From positions 28,158 to 92,157 of the forward strand of contig JALCCG010000065.1 in NCBI GenBank assembly GCA_023212695.1: DNA of 64,000 nt, in the 5' to 3' direction. Below the pieces are notes generated by a model. It saw only the letters and a list, made by a program, of their open reading frames with translations, was not told where the DNA came from and did no database searches. Below, piece by piece: positions 31,999 to 42,500 of the stretch. Every line of letters starts with the position of its first letter. The first letter of the stretch is position 1. Source of the DNA: Sporisorium sorghi (Eukaryota; Basidiomycota; Ustilaginomycetes; Ustilaginales; Ustilaginaceae). A program made the position numbers and the translations under genes.

Positions 31999-34299
31999 AT
32001 GGTCCAGGATCGCATCCCCTCTTCGCCAAAACCATCGGCTTCCTTCGAGTCAGGCCCTTCTTCCAACGGCGCTTCCAGTGACGTCCTCAAGCCACAGCCG
32101 CAGATGCACCATTTGTACGAACGCAACCCCACCTCACCTGGCACGCCCCCGTTTCACCTGCCGTCTCCCGACCTCTCTGGCAGCGAGCAGCCGGCCAAGT
32201 CGGGTGGTCGCACGCTGCTCGGCGGCTGGATGCGAAGCATAGGCTCCGGAGCAAAAGGCGCCAAACAGCGTCCATCGCTTCACAGACCTTCTGTGATGCT
32301 TTCGGACGACACCAAGACCGACATTGCTTCGCTCGCCACGCCTGCGCACGACGACGATCTCAGAAACGGCAAGGCGTCGCCGACTTTTTTTAATGCAAAG
32401 TCCAACCGCGGCCTGTTCGGACTGCCGTCGCTCAGGTACATGCTCTACACGCGCAAGGGACGCAGGGACGTGGCCACCCACTTGCGAGCCGGGACTTCGC
32501 ACAAGTCGATCCTGGCGCTTGTAGTGTTGGTAATTGTAGCGATGAGGATGCTGCTTGCGCCGTCAGCGCCCGTCGATGTGGACGTCAACGGCCGCATCGC
32601 CAGTCACAAGGCGTCCGAGGCCGTCTTTCTCAACCACTGGATCGACCACGTCATCCACCACCCTGTGCGTGCCAGAGACAAGGCGGGCTTTGCCGAGATG
32701 GGACTGCGCACCGAAATGTACTCGCACATGCTGCACCACCCCACGCTGCCCAACTTCGACCGCATGGAGCGCGCGCTCTGGCCGTTTGTGCCGGGCATCA
32801 ACCAGCTCCGCCGCTGGTGGCAGGCGTCGGTGCAGGCCAAGCCGACGCAGTACTCGAGCGTTTCCGGGTCCAGGATGGTCTCGCGAGCCTTTGGGCGCGG
32901 TCCTTCCATCGAGCCCGGCTCGCGCGGCATCGTCATGTCGCTCGGCAAGAAGGGCAGCGTTTTCGCGTCGCAGTTCATCTCGATCATCCGCGAGAAGCAC
33001 CGCAACGACATCCCCATCGAGCTGTACTACTATGGCGATTCGGACCTTCCGCCCAAGTACCGCGACTACCTCACCAAGGCGCACCGCAACGTGCGCTGCA
33101 TCGACCTCGAGGCGCTCGGCCTGTTTGACCCGGAGCTCGTGCAGCTCGAACGCCAGGGTTTCGCCATCAAGCCGTTCGCTCTGCTCGCTACGAATTTTAC
33201 TGAGGTGATGCTCGCCGATGCGGACGCGATCATGCTCGAGGACCCGAACCAGTTCTTCGAGGAGCCCGGGTACCTCGACACGGGTACGCTCTTCTTCCAC
33301 GACCGCGATCACATGCGCAAGGGCGCCGACTTTGTCGTCCAGGAGTTCATGACCAACCAGCTCGGCCTGCGCGGCCCCTCGCCGCGCCTCGCCTCGAGCG
33401 AGTTCTGGAAGAAGAAGGGCATCTTCGAGCAAGAGTCCGGCATCGTCGTCGTCGACAAGCGCAAGACCGACGTATTCGCCGCACTGCTCTTCACCGCGTG
33501 GCAGAACATGGGCGAGATCCGCAAAAAGACGACGTACCGCGTGTGGTGGGGCGACAAGGAGTCGTTCTGGCTCGCGTTTGAGCTGTCGCAGTTCCCGTAC
33601 TACTTTGTGCCGCGATATGCGCAGGCGATCGGGACGACCAAGATGGTAACACGAGCTGAGAAGCTCGAGCGCGCTGCCAAGGCCAAAGCCAAAGTGGACA
33701 AGGCCAAAGCCGAGGAGGAGGCCAAGAAGGCCGGTGCTGCCAAGCTTGTGCGGAGAGACGCTGCCGACGCCGAGAAAGTCGTCCACTTCGACGAGGCTGG
33801 CGACGTCATCCCCGCGGCCAAACCCGAAGCCAACCCGTTCAAACAAGGCGTCCAGCCCGGCGAGACCCAACCGCAACTCGACGACAAGACGCTCAAAGCC
33901 GCCAACCCATCCGCCTCGGACCTGGAGGAGGAAGAAGAGTTCTGCTCCGAACACCCCCTGCACTTCCTCGGCGCGGATATGGAGGACCACGACGGCGACG
34001 GCATGCTCGACGCCATGACGCTCGGCAGGCCCGCGTGGTTCAACGGCGGCATCCTGGACGTCAAGACGCGCTCGGACGAGGTGTACATCAACCCGAACAC
34101 CTTCACGCTCGACGGCGCGTGGGAGTTTTTGTTTGACGAGGAGACATGGTGCATTCGCAATTATACCAAGGGCGATCTGAAGCAGTTCGATCTGACCGAG
34201 AGGATCAACGAGATCTCGGCAATCGCGAAGAGGGCGGACGACAGGTTTAGGGCTAAGATTCCCAAACCGCAGAAGAAGAAGAGCAAGAAGGATAAGTGA
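31999..34299 (+). CDS. Mnn1-family (GT71) alpha-mannosyltransferase-like protein with intact DXD
   Basis: The 766-residue product is a type II membrane protein with an unusually long, Ser/Pro-rich cytosolic N-terminus of about 165 residues. A signal anchor follows at about 169-188 (SILALVVLVIVAMRMLLA), then a lumenal catalytic domain. Segments shared with the divergent neighbour are the HWIDHVIHHPV and DRMERALWPFVPG regions, GIVMSLGKKGSVFASQFI, PIELYYYGDSDLP and EVMLADADAIMLEDP. The DXD metal site is intact (Asp407-Ala-Asp409). Two features are absent from the neighbour: a Lys/Ala/Glu-rich insertion at about 551-640, and a DHDGDGMLD stretch at 663-671 that looks like a calcium-binding loop. 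Golgi mannose transfer is inferred from the family. It converges on cyclin H (140 nt between the stops). Confidence 0.87.
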   Translation: MVQDRIPSSPKPSASFESGPSSNGASSDVLKPQPQMHHLYERNPTSPGTPPFHLPSPDLSGSEQPAKSGGRTLLGGWMRSIGSGAKGAKQRPSLHRPSVMLSDDTKTDIASLATPAHDDDLRNGKASPTFFNAKSNRGLFGLPSLRYMLYTRKGRRDVATHLRAGTSHKSILALVVLVIVAMRMLLAPSAPVDVDVNGRIASHKASEAVFLNHWIDHVIHHPVRARDKAGFAEMGLRTEMYSHMLHHPTLPNFDRMERALWPFVPGINQLRRWWQASVQAKPTQYSSVSGSRMVSRAFGRGPSIEPGSRGIVMSLGKKGSVFASQFISIIREKHRNDIPIELYYYGDSDLPPKYRDYLTKAHRNVRCIDLEALGLFDPELVQLERQGFAIKPFALLATNFTEVMLADADAIMLEDPNQFFEEPGYLDTGTLFFHDRDHMRKGADFVVQEFMTNQLGLRGPSPRLASSEFWKKKGIFEQESGIVVVDKRKTDVFAALLFTAWQNMGEIRKKTTYRVWWGDKESFWLAFELSQFPYYFVPRYAQAIGTTKMVTRAEKLERAAKAKAKVDKAKAEEEAKKAGAAKLVRRDAADAEKVVHFDEAGDVIPAAKPEANPFKQGVQPGETQPQLDDKTLKAANPSASDLEEEEEFCSEHPLHFLGADMEDHDGDGMLDAMTLGRPAWFNGGILDVKTRSDEVYINPNTFTLDGAWEFLFDEETWCIRNYTKGDLKQFDLTERINEISAIAKRADDRFRAKIPKPQKKKSKKDK

Positions 34300-34439
34300 G
34301 TTGGGATGGTGTGGTTGTATATAGACGCTTTTTGCGTGTCTCTCTGTGTCACCGGTTTTGGTTTCGCGCACTTGGTTCAATTGGAGAATCACCATTAGAC
34401 TGTTTGCGAAACGCTTGCAGTGTGACGACCGCACCTCTC

Positions 34440-35828
34440 TTACCCTTGAGCCACACCCTCGTCGTCGTCGTCGTCATCGTCAAACCCACCGACCGACTTC
34501 CTCGCGCGCTTCCCTCCCTCCGCCTCACCCTCGTCGTGCTCCCGCTTCCGCTGCTGCGCCTTCGCCTCGCGCTCCGCCGCCGCCTGCATCAGCGTCACAC
34601 ACTGCTTCTGCCGCACATCGATCTGCTTGATCCGCTCCAGATCCTCGGCACCTTTACCGCTGCCCGTGTACCCGCCCACCTCGCGCCGCTCGATCATCGC
34701 CGCCACGTCGTCGAGTGCCGCTTCGATCTCCGTGCGCGACATGCCCAGCGGGTGCTGCTCCAGCAGCGCGTCGTCGAACTCGACGGTTGGCGTGGGCTGT
34801 GTTGCAGAAAGCGCGATCTCGTCCTCGGCCGCTTTGGCGCCCGCTTTGCCCCTGGTGCGCCGCGCGAGAGCGATCTTGGCCTTGGCCGCGCGTGCGGTTT
34901 CTTGTTCGCGTAGCTTTTCGCGCGCCTTCTTGGCGCTGAGCGCAGCGGTGCGCGCGAGGGCCTCTTTGGCGTCCAGCCACTGTGCGACTACTTGTCGGCC
35001 CTTAGGTTCCGCCGCGGCCCGGAGACACGCCAGTGCGATCTGGGCCGGGGTATACACGAACTCCGCGTCCGTCAGCCGCGAGCTGCCCAGCTTACCATGC
35101 GCCTCAGCCGCCAACCTGTGCAGATCCTCCCGCGCCACACCCTTCTCCAGCGCCTGCACATCCAACAGCAACCCATACAGCGCCCGATGCGCGCCCGTCA
35201 CCGCATATTCGAACAGCAAACTCTGCGACACCAAAAACTCCAAGTCAAACACAATCCTTCTATACTCCTCCACAACCTTCGCATCGGACGCCTGCTTGCC
35301 CGCGAGCTTGCGCGCAAAGTCGCCCAGATTGAGCGAATAGTTCTCCGCCTTGGACGCTAGGAAGATGCACGTGATGACGATGTTCTTCGGGTGAAAGTGC
35401 ATGCACGAGTTGCGGAGGTAGAAGCGCTTGACAAACGTTGTGGCTGTGGCCTCGACGAGTTCGGGCAGTTTGAGCGCGTGCACGATCTGGCCCACTTTGA
35501 CGAGGTAGTAGGCGATGAGTGCGAGCTCGTCGTCGACGGAGAGGAAGGGGGTGTCGGAAGTGGGTGTGGAGAGTTCGAGTTGACGCCGCGCGGCGGCGTT
35601 GCAGTCGGCGCGGGTGCGCGAGAGGACGGCGGGGCTGAAGCGCCAGTTGCGCGCTTGCGAGGTTTGGGCGTAGACGGAGGAAGGGCCGAAGGGCGGTGGG
35701 AGGGTTGGGGTGGAGAGGAGCTCGATTTGGCGCATGGATGCTGTTGCGTAGGAGGGGCCTGCGACCGCGTCGTCCGCTGGGGCGGGTGTGAGCGTTGGAG
35801 CGCTGGACTCTGCTTTGACTTGCGCCAT
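34440..35828 (-). CDS. CCL1: Cyclin H-like subunit of TFIIH kinase (CAK)
   Basis: The 462-residue product carries two cyclin folds. It begins with the cyclin-H-type N-terminal wording NWRFSPAVLSRTRADCN, then the first cyclin box at about 85-215 with DELALIAYYLVKVGQIVHAL, FYLRNSCMHFHPKNIVITCIFLASKAEN and EEYRRIVFDLEFLVSQSL. The second fold and a long charged C-terminal tail ending in poly-Asp follow. Cyclin H activates the CDK7/Kin28 kinase, which phosphorylates the RNA polymerase II C-terminal domain within TFIIH; this role comes from the family. The tail is longer than in yeast or human and is low complexity. The ATG at 35826-35828 is preferred, since the upstream in-frame extension of 43 codons is not conserved in character. 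A CACGTG box lies 127 nt upstream. Confidence 0.9.
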   Translation of the reverse strand: MAQVKAESSAPTLTPAPADDAVAGPSYATASMRQIELLSTPTLPPPFGPSSVYAQTSQARNWRFSPAVLSRTRADCNAAARRQLELSTPTSDTPFLSVDDELALIAYYLVKVGQIVHALKLPELVEATATTFVKRFYLRNSCMHFHPKNIVITCIFLASKAENYSLNLGDFARKLAGKQASDAKVVEEYRRIVFDLEFLVSQSLLFEYAVTGAHRALYGLLLDVQALEKGVAREDLHRLAAEAHGKLGSSRLTDAEFVYTPAQIALACLRAAAEPKGRQVVAQWLDAKEALARTAALSAKKAREKLREQETARAAKAKIALARRTRGKAGAKAAEDEIALSATQPTPTVEFDDALLEQHPLGMSRTEIEAALDDVAAMIERREVGGYTGSGKGAEDLERIKQIDVRQKQCVTLMQAAAEREAKAQQRKREHDEGEAEGGKRARKSVGGFDDDDDDDEGVAQG

Positions 35829-35954
35829 CGTTGTGGGCACTGCTCGTCGACAGAGTGCGCTTGGTGTGAGGGAGAAAGGGAGGATAGGAAGGTGCGGAGA
35901 GGATGAAAGGCGTGGACTGAGCGCCAAAATCTCGAATGTGGGAGCAAAGTCGGG

Positions 35955-35960
35955 CACGTG
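35955..35960. promoter_or_regulatory. CACGTG E-box upstream of cyclin H
   Basis: The palindrome CACGTG followed by ACGTA lies 127 nt before the cyclin H ATG. A second CACGTGAC copy precedes RPL39 (51071). Such sites bind bHLH factors of the Cbf1/Pho4 type in fungi; use here is inferred. Confidence 0.35.
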
Positions 35961-38208
35961 ACGTATCGCTCGATGGCGATGCTCCGATGCGCGGCAAATC
36001 GGGGTGGATTTTCGAGGTGGATTTTCGAGCCTTTTTTTTTTTCCTCCGTCATTTTCTTATTTTTCGCGGAAGAAAACTCACACTTGACCTCTCGGACGTC
36101 ACGCTTCCTTGGAGACAAACGACAGGCGACCGACTCTCAGGTCCGTGTTTGCCCTGTCACCACCATCACCGACTTGCTGACCTGCCGACAGTCAACACAC
36201 AGTGCCACGCGACCGATGTACATGGTGCATGTTTCGGCCAACGAGTAAGGCCACGGGTGGCCGGTGACAAGAAGGGCGACACAAAATGAGGGTGGGACCC
36301 TGGATGATCGACGGTGCATGCTGCTGGGCCATGCGCACTCGGCAAAACCTTGTCTACTCCGCCAACGAGTGCATGACCAAGCCACGTTGTCGAGAAGGCG
36401 GAGTGGCAAAAGAGAATAGGGGCCGGGTAAAGAAGAAAGGAAAGTTCGCCAGAACAAGTGAGGAATCGGGGCAAAAGCTTGGCATGCGCGTAACTCGGGA
36501 CGACATGGCAGCCACGCCAAACACCGCTGCTGAGCAGATCTCGGCGGCTCTTACTGAATCGATCGTGGATCGTGGTTGCTCGCGATGCACCACTTGGCTT
36601 GAGGCAAGTTTGAAGCGAAGGTGATTGGCTTCGGTAGAGAGCTTGGGCGATGCCAGCGGTTCGACCTACGGTTTGCGCAGACCCCACGCGAGGGATGGCC
36701 ATGCACTCACCACCGGGTCTTGCTTGCAGAAGTTTGCAAAGCCGGCAAAATTGCAATGCAGGCCGGGCTCTTGGGTGCAGAGGATCGGGGTTGCAATGAA
36801 CAAGGGACATCATCTCCACATGGGAAGGCCAAAAGTGGCCGACGCAGACGCACTTTCTCAGCTGCAAGTCGCACATCACTTGGAAGTTCAACAACAGCAG
36901 CAGCAGCAGCACGCGGGCAGGTGTGCTTTTGAAACCGCTCGCTGGCGACATCTTTTCACAGTTGCGCCCGACCTAGCTGCTAGCCTGCGTCAGCTGATAG
37001 CGCCATGGAGCTCGTTGTCCCCTTGCATGCCATCGGTCGAAAGAGGCCGAAGAGCTAATTCTTCAATAACGAAGTCGCCGCTGATTTTGATGCTAGTGTC
37101 GAATCCAGTAGTCCGCTGTTCACAGTGACCACGCAAGTATGCTGCCAGCAGGAGACACGTCCTCTCGTGTTGTTTGGAAAAGTAGGAAAGTGGGGCGTGC
37201 CTGCCGATCACGATTGAGGTGTTGTGCGGAGGAGAGAAGGCGCGCCAAGCTTTTCTTTCGACTCGACCGAAGGTACCGAATGCACTGCCCACCGACGGCA
37301 TTGAAAATGCTCGACGTCGATCATTTTGCCAAGAAGAAAACACATCGGATGGCAGAACCTGACCGCTGATCGCTTTTGCAGTCGTGACCATCGCCAGCTC
37401 TGTGGAAGGCGGGCAGGCAGAAGATCGACTGCGAGGAATTCGAGCTGCACCTGCGCTCGGCATGGCTCGGCCTCATTTGTGGTTGAATTTTGAAGTCCAA
37501 ACGTGACGCAGCAACAGCATCAGCACGGTTGTCCGCACTAAACTTGCGGCGTCCCTTGCAAGACGTCTCTTGAGCGCGTGCAAAGGCGCCACTTGCGCTC
37601 AGAGTCATTGTCTGAAAGAGGTCACAGCAACTCAAATGGTGAATATGCCGAACCTGGCGGCTAGAGCTGTCTCCTTGTTGGCGGCTCTCCCAGATGAAGT
37701 CGTTCGTGTGACATCTCAGGCTGACAGCTCGTCTTTCGAAGAGAGAAAAAGAAAAAGAAACAGAAATGATCGTCGCCGAGCGTCTGACAGTCGCCGAAGT
37801 GAAACCAACAGGGAATTTGAAGGCACTTTGCCAGAGCTTGCTTCTCTACAAAGACGCGACGCACACAGATCTGCAAGAAAAACGCGTTTGCGTGCGTGCG
37901 TGGGGCTGCCTCGCTGGCGACCGTTGGCGCGACTCAAAGGCGTACGCAGGCTAATTTACTGTAGCACGCCAAATGCAAGCAACTCAGCACAGCATTGGCG
38001 AACCCGCTCACTCGCTTGCTCGCTCGCTCGTTCGAATGCCATTTTTACATTCGAGCTCAGCTGATCCCTGAGCCTATGCACGACGAGCCATGCGGTCGTC
38101 GTCCAGAGGTGATGTGAGGCCGTAAGCTGCACGCTGCTCATCAGACTGCCGTGCTTGACAACAACAGCCGTGCGTGTATGCGTATCAAGGTGGGCAGCAA
38201 GCCATGCG

Positions 38209-38257
38209 GTTGCAGTCGCAGTTGCAGTTGCAGTTGCAGTTGCAGTTGCAGTTGCAG
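38209..38257. repeat. GTTGCA hexanucleotide repeat, about eight units
   Basis: Eight nearly perfect GTTGCA units (one GTCGCA) occur in tandem. A three-copy CCCTTGCTT repeat follows at about 38323-38350. They are open in several frames, which explains the short repetitive open frames here. Confidence 0.9.
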
Positions 38258-38737
38258 CTCAAAGGCGTACATGCAAGTGCCGTGCTCGCCGACTGCCCGC
38301 TGCTGCCGCCGCCGCTACCATTGCCCTTGCTTACCCTTGCTTGCCCTTGCTTGCTTCCCGCCTCTCCTTTTGCTGCTGGCTTTCAATGTCCTCATTGTCC
38401 ACTCCCCTTGTGTCGGATGGCCTTCCGATCTGAAGCAGAGAATGAGCGCTAGTCGAGAGACAGGCTGAGAGTGACAATGCGCTTGTGGCGGCTGTTCCGT
38501 GTGGTGTTTTTGTTTTCTTTGGAATTCTCGCGTCGCTTTTTGAAAGAGGAGAAAAAAAGGAGTTGAAGCCGTGTGCTGCCGCGCTGCCTCTCAGCCCTTG
38601 CCGACACCTCTGCTGAACCGCCTTTGTCGAGCTCGGACTTTCCGCTCTTGCAAAAGTGCTGAATTGATGATGATCACCATCACTCCTGCTCAGCAGCAGT
38701 TTCCGTCGTAGCATCATCACCTTTCCTCTCTTTGCTC

Positions 38738-38739
38738 AG

Positions 38740-38766
<27 letters not shown>
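38738..38766. repeat. (CT)n microsatellite in the TBC gene leader
   Basis: About 14 CT units lie in a pyrimidine-rich stretch about 800 nt upstream of the TBC gene start. Confidence 0.85.
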
Positions 38767-38770
<4 letters not shown>

Positions 38771-39561
38771 GTACCTTTACCTCTTTCTCTGCGCACTGGA
38801 ATCTGCGACACCGCACTCACTCATCACTCTCGCCTAGCGACTACACCACAACCACACGCTCTTTTTCTTTCTCCTTTTGGATCTGCTCCTCCTGCCATCC
38901 TCTTGCACTCTGCAGAGCTTTGCATACGTTCTCTTCAACCACGTTGTCCGGCCGCGTCCTGCTTCGCTTTGCATCTCCTTGCAGACCCTCCCTTTTGTTC
39001 GCCTTTGGTTCGCTCTACCACCTTCAGCCATTGTCAAGCTACGCACAATAGCGGACCTTGCCGGATCACCTCCTCGCCATCATCATCAACAACATCTTTG
39101 TCGTTACTTCTACTCTCAGAAAACCTTCTCGCCTCTACCCGGACATTCAGCATCGCTTGCTCCAATACGACACCGCGTGTCGTCTTTGCTCTCCTTTTGT
39201 TGCGCGACGGCTGGAACCGTGGCCTCACAACACCTCGTAGTCGACCCGTCGAGGAAGCTTGCAGCCCTCTTAGCATCAGACTACCTCGGACCAATATCAC
39301 CTTCGCAGCCATCCGACTCACAAAAGCTCGATCAACACTACCAACACCACCGCACGCCATCACACAGTCTCGCATGATCCAGTTCTGACCCTCGTCTCGT
39401 CTCGCTCTTTTCCATCTTGGACCATCCCTATCCACTGTACTCTGGCTTTATCTATCCTGCCCTGATCGCGGATCGTGGATCAATATCAGCACACGCCTGT
39501 CTCGCGCCTCTTCCCCCACCACCACCTCTTTCACCCAGTCCATCCCACTCTACCTCACAAA

Positions 39562-42500
39562 ATGGACGCACACACCCTCAACGCATGGACCCGCTTCGCC
39601 CTCCAAAAGGGCGGCATAGGCTCCTGCACCGCTCTCATCGACAATCCTGCCACCGAGCCAGAGGATCTCATGTTCATGGCCGGCGAAAAAATCATCGTCC
39701 TTCGCAGGCTCGACGACGACTCGCTCGATTCAGATCGCCGTCCCACAAGCAGCACCAGCGCATCACGCAACAAGCGCAAATCCGATGCGCTTCCAGACTC
39801 GGAAGCTTGGTTCCTCGGCTACTGCGAAGGCGTCGTCGGTCGTTTCAAGGGCGCCCACGTCCAGTTCCACGCCCGACTCAAGAAGCCCGTTCTCATGAGG
39901 CGCAGCGGTGCCGGCAGCATCCGTGACTCGAGCATGCGGCCCATGTCCAAGAGCGAGGCCGCCAAGATGCATCTCTCGCAGGTTCCCGCTGGCATCCCAT
40001 TCACCGCCGTCAACTCGGATGGCGAGGAGGACCCCTCCTCCATCACATCGCCCGTCGATCGCCGTCCGCACGCGCTTCCCTTGCCCACCACCCCTTCGGC
40101 CGCCCCCTCGACTTCATCTGGCGCAGCCCACCGACCAGCGCCGTCGTCAGCATCTGCAGCAGCGGCAGCAGCACCGGCAGCAGCAGCAGCACCGGCCTTT
40201 AAAACGGGCAGATTCGGTCTCACCACACCGCCACTCTCAGATGAAGGCCACCTTCGCAAGCAGTCCATCCCACGCAGACCCGTCGAGGACAGTGATGAAG
40301 ATTCGGACGACTCGACTTCCCTCCTTCCCTGGGCAAGACACAGCCGAGAAAGCAGCGCCGCCTCCAATTCGAGCCCTGCGCCACAGCAGACGCTGCTGCC
40401 CACCCGCAATGGCTCGCTCATGCGCCCCGCCGCGCCCGCACGCACTTCATCTGCCTTCGAGGCGCAAGCACCTGCAGCCCACACTCTGCCCACCATCCAT
40501 CACCTTCCACCTTCGCCCATCTCTTCCAGCGAATCGCCAGTGCATGCCGAGGCCAAAAACACGCTCCCTTCCATCACAACAACGTCCAGCTCTCGATCAA
40601 ATTCTCGTTCGGGCAATACGTCGATCAGCACCACCACTGTGACAGGCAACAGCGCCGTTGCCGATCTTGCATCGCGCACCTCGTTGACCTCGTCCAACAG
40701 CACCACCTCGACCAACGACGACTCGGACGACGAGCAGGGCGGCAATCGCCGTAGGGACTACACGTTCTCCATCTACGACGTCTACGGCCGCGACTCGGTC
40801 GCCTTCCCCAACTTTGACTTTCAAAAGTACGGCAGCAAGTCTTCGCTCGCCAAGCTGGCGGCGTCCAAGTCGTCCGAGTCGCTCAACGTCCCGAGCCAAC
40901 GCTCGTCGAGCGCCAACGACGACAGGCTACAGCTGCCTGCACCCGCTCAGCAGCGACCTCAGCAGCAGCAGCAGCAGCAGCCGCAGCCGCAGCCGCAGCC
41001 GCAGCCGCAACAGCAACTTCAGCAGACACAGCAGGCGTCCGCCCAAATGGGTTCCGGCGGCTTCCCGCGCCGTCCTGGTCAGCTCAACGTGCCTGCTGCC
41101 AGCGACACTTCCATCCCCCTCGCTTTGCGATCGCCATCAGGTCGACGTCCCAGCGCTGCGCCAGATCCGAGGTCGGCAGCTGCTAACGGTGCGCGCGGTC
41201 CGCTCAACATGGCGTCGAGCCTGCGTCGTCAAGTCGAAGTGTCGACGCCGCCTGTCGCCAATGCAGCAGGCCCTGCGTCCGCATCGCCCCTCGACGCTGC
41301 AGGGGCCGCTCTGGCCGCCCACCCAGCTGCAGGATCGATGCAATCCATGCGCGGACCTCGTGCATTTGATCCTCGTCGACGCCCTTCGCTGGCAAACGCG
41401 GCCCAAGCTGCTCGCGCTCAGCCCGGTCAGCTGCCTCCGATCTACACGGGAAGCTCTGGCGCATCCACACCCTCGGCGGCATCAGGCTCTGGTACTGGCT
41501 CGTCACCGCCTGGGTCCGCCGATACGCCCGGCAGCCACGACTCTGGCTTCATGCATCGACCTGGCTTCGCAGAGGCGCGTCAGCGACATCGATCCATGTC
41601 GGTCGGCACGCAGAACAAGCTCGACAACCTCGCGCTCAACGATCGCAGCGTTCCAGATGCCCCCGCGACCGCATCGGCCGCGGTGTCGCCGCCGCCGCAT
41701 CTCTATGGACCCGACTCGGTTGGCGCCACGCGGCCCAGCTTCCGCACCTCGGCCAGCTCTGCACGCTCGCGCAACGGCCAAGCGACGTCGCCTGGGCTTG
41801 GACCCGTGCGAGCCTCGTCGGATCGGCTGTCGGAGCGCGAGCGGGTGCACTCTGGCCAGGGATCCGGCTTGCTGCGCAAGAACCCGTCCAACCCTACACC
41901 CGGCCTGTATGGCGGCAGCGGTCTTCACGGACTTGCTCCCATGGCGAGGAGCGCGAGTCCGATGAGCCAGCTGAGTGCGCCTTCGCCCATCTTGGATTCG
42001 GACCGACGCGGGAGTGGCGCTAGTGGCGCTAGCACCAACGCTTACTCTACAGGCCCTCGAAGCCCTCCGATCCGCAGCCCGCTGGGTCTGATGATGCCTG
42101 CATCGGCACCAGCGACGCCTGGCAGCACGCGTGGACTGCCGCCACCCAACGGTCTGCATCGCTTGCCCTCCTCGCCCGGTTCGATCCCCAGCCCTGGCGG
42201 TGCGGGCCACCACGGCTTTGATGCGATGGGCTTTATCATTGAGCCTGGCGTTGCACCGTCGCTGCCACCGCCGGACGATGCCGATCTGCGCGAAAAGTGG
42301 GCGGCGGTGCTGTCTGAAAACGACGTGGTGGCTGCCAAGAAGAGCAGGAAGGTCAAGAAGCTGGTGCGAACGGGCGTGCCTGCTTCGTTGCGACGCGAGG
42401 TGTGGCTGTTCCTGGCCAATGCGTCGGTGCGTCGTCGACCTGGCCTGTTTGAGCAGCTGTGCAAGACGTCGCAGGGCAATCGAGGCAAGCGCGGCAAGGA

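Larger units (their letters stand above)
35829..39561. other. 3.7 kb region without a recognised gene
   Basis: It lies between divergent cyclin H and the TBC gene. The left end is the cyclin H promoter with a CACGTGACGTA element. The right kilobase is C/T-rich, including a (CT)n run near 38738-38766, and probably is the long leader of the TBC gene, perhaps with a leader intron. Between lie a GTTGCA hexamer repeat (38209-38257) and a CAG run near 36893-36912. Several 60-260 codon open frames occur on both strands, none with recognisable motifs. Confidence 0.6.

Noticed and set aside
32563..34434. 623-codon antisense frame over the right mannosyltransferase
   Set aside because: Shadow of the coding strand in GC-rich sequence; composition is repetitive Leu/Val/Glu/Asp as expected for such shadows.
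38200..38260. GTTGCA array as a possible CRISPR-like array
   Set aside because: Units are contiguous hexamers without spacers; simple microsatellite in a eukaryote.
42170..42200. GGTTCGATCCC resembling a tRNA B box
   Set aside because: It lies inside the TBC gene coding sequence and has no tRNA fold.
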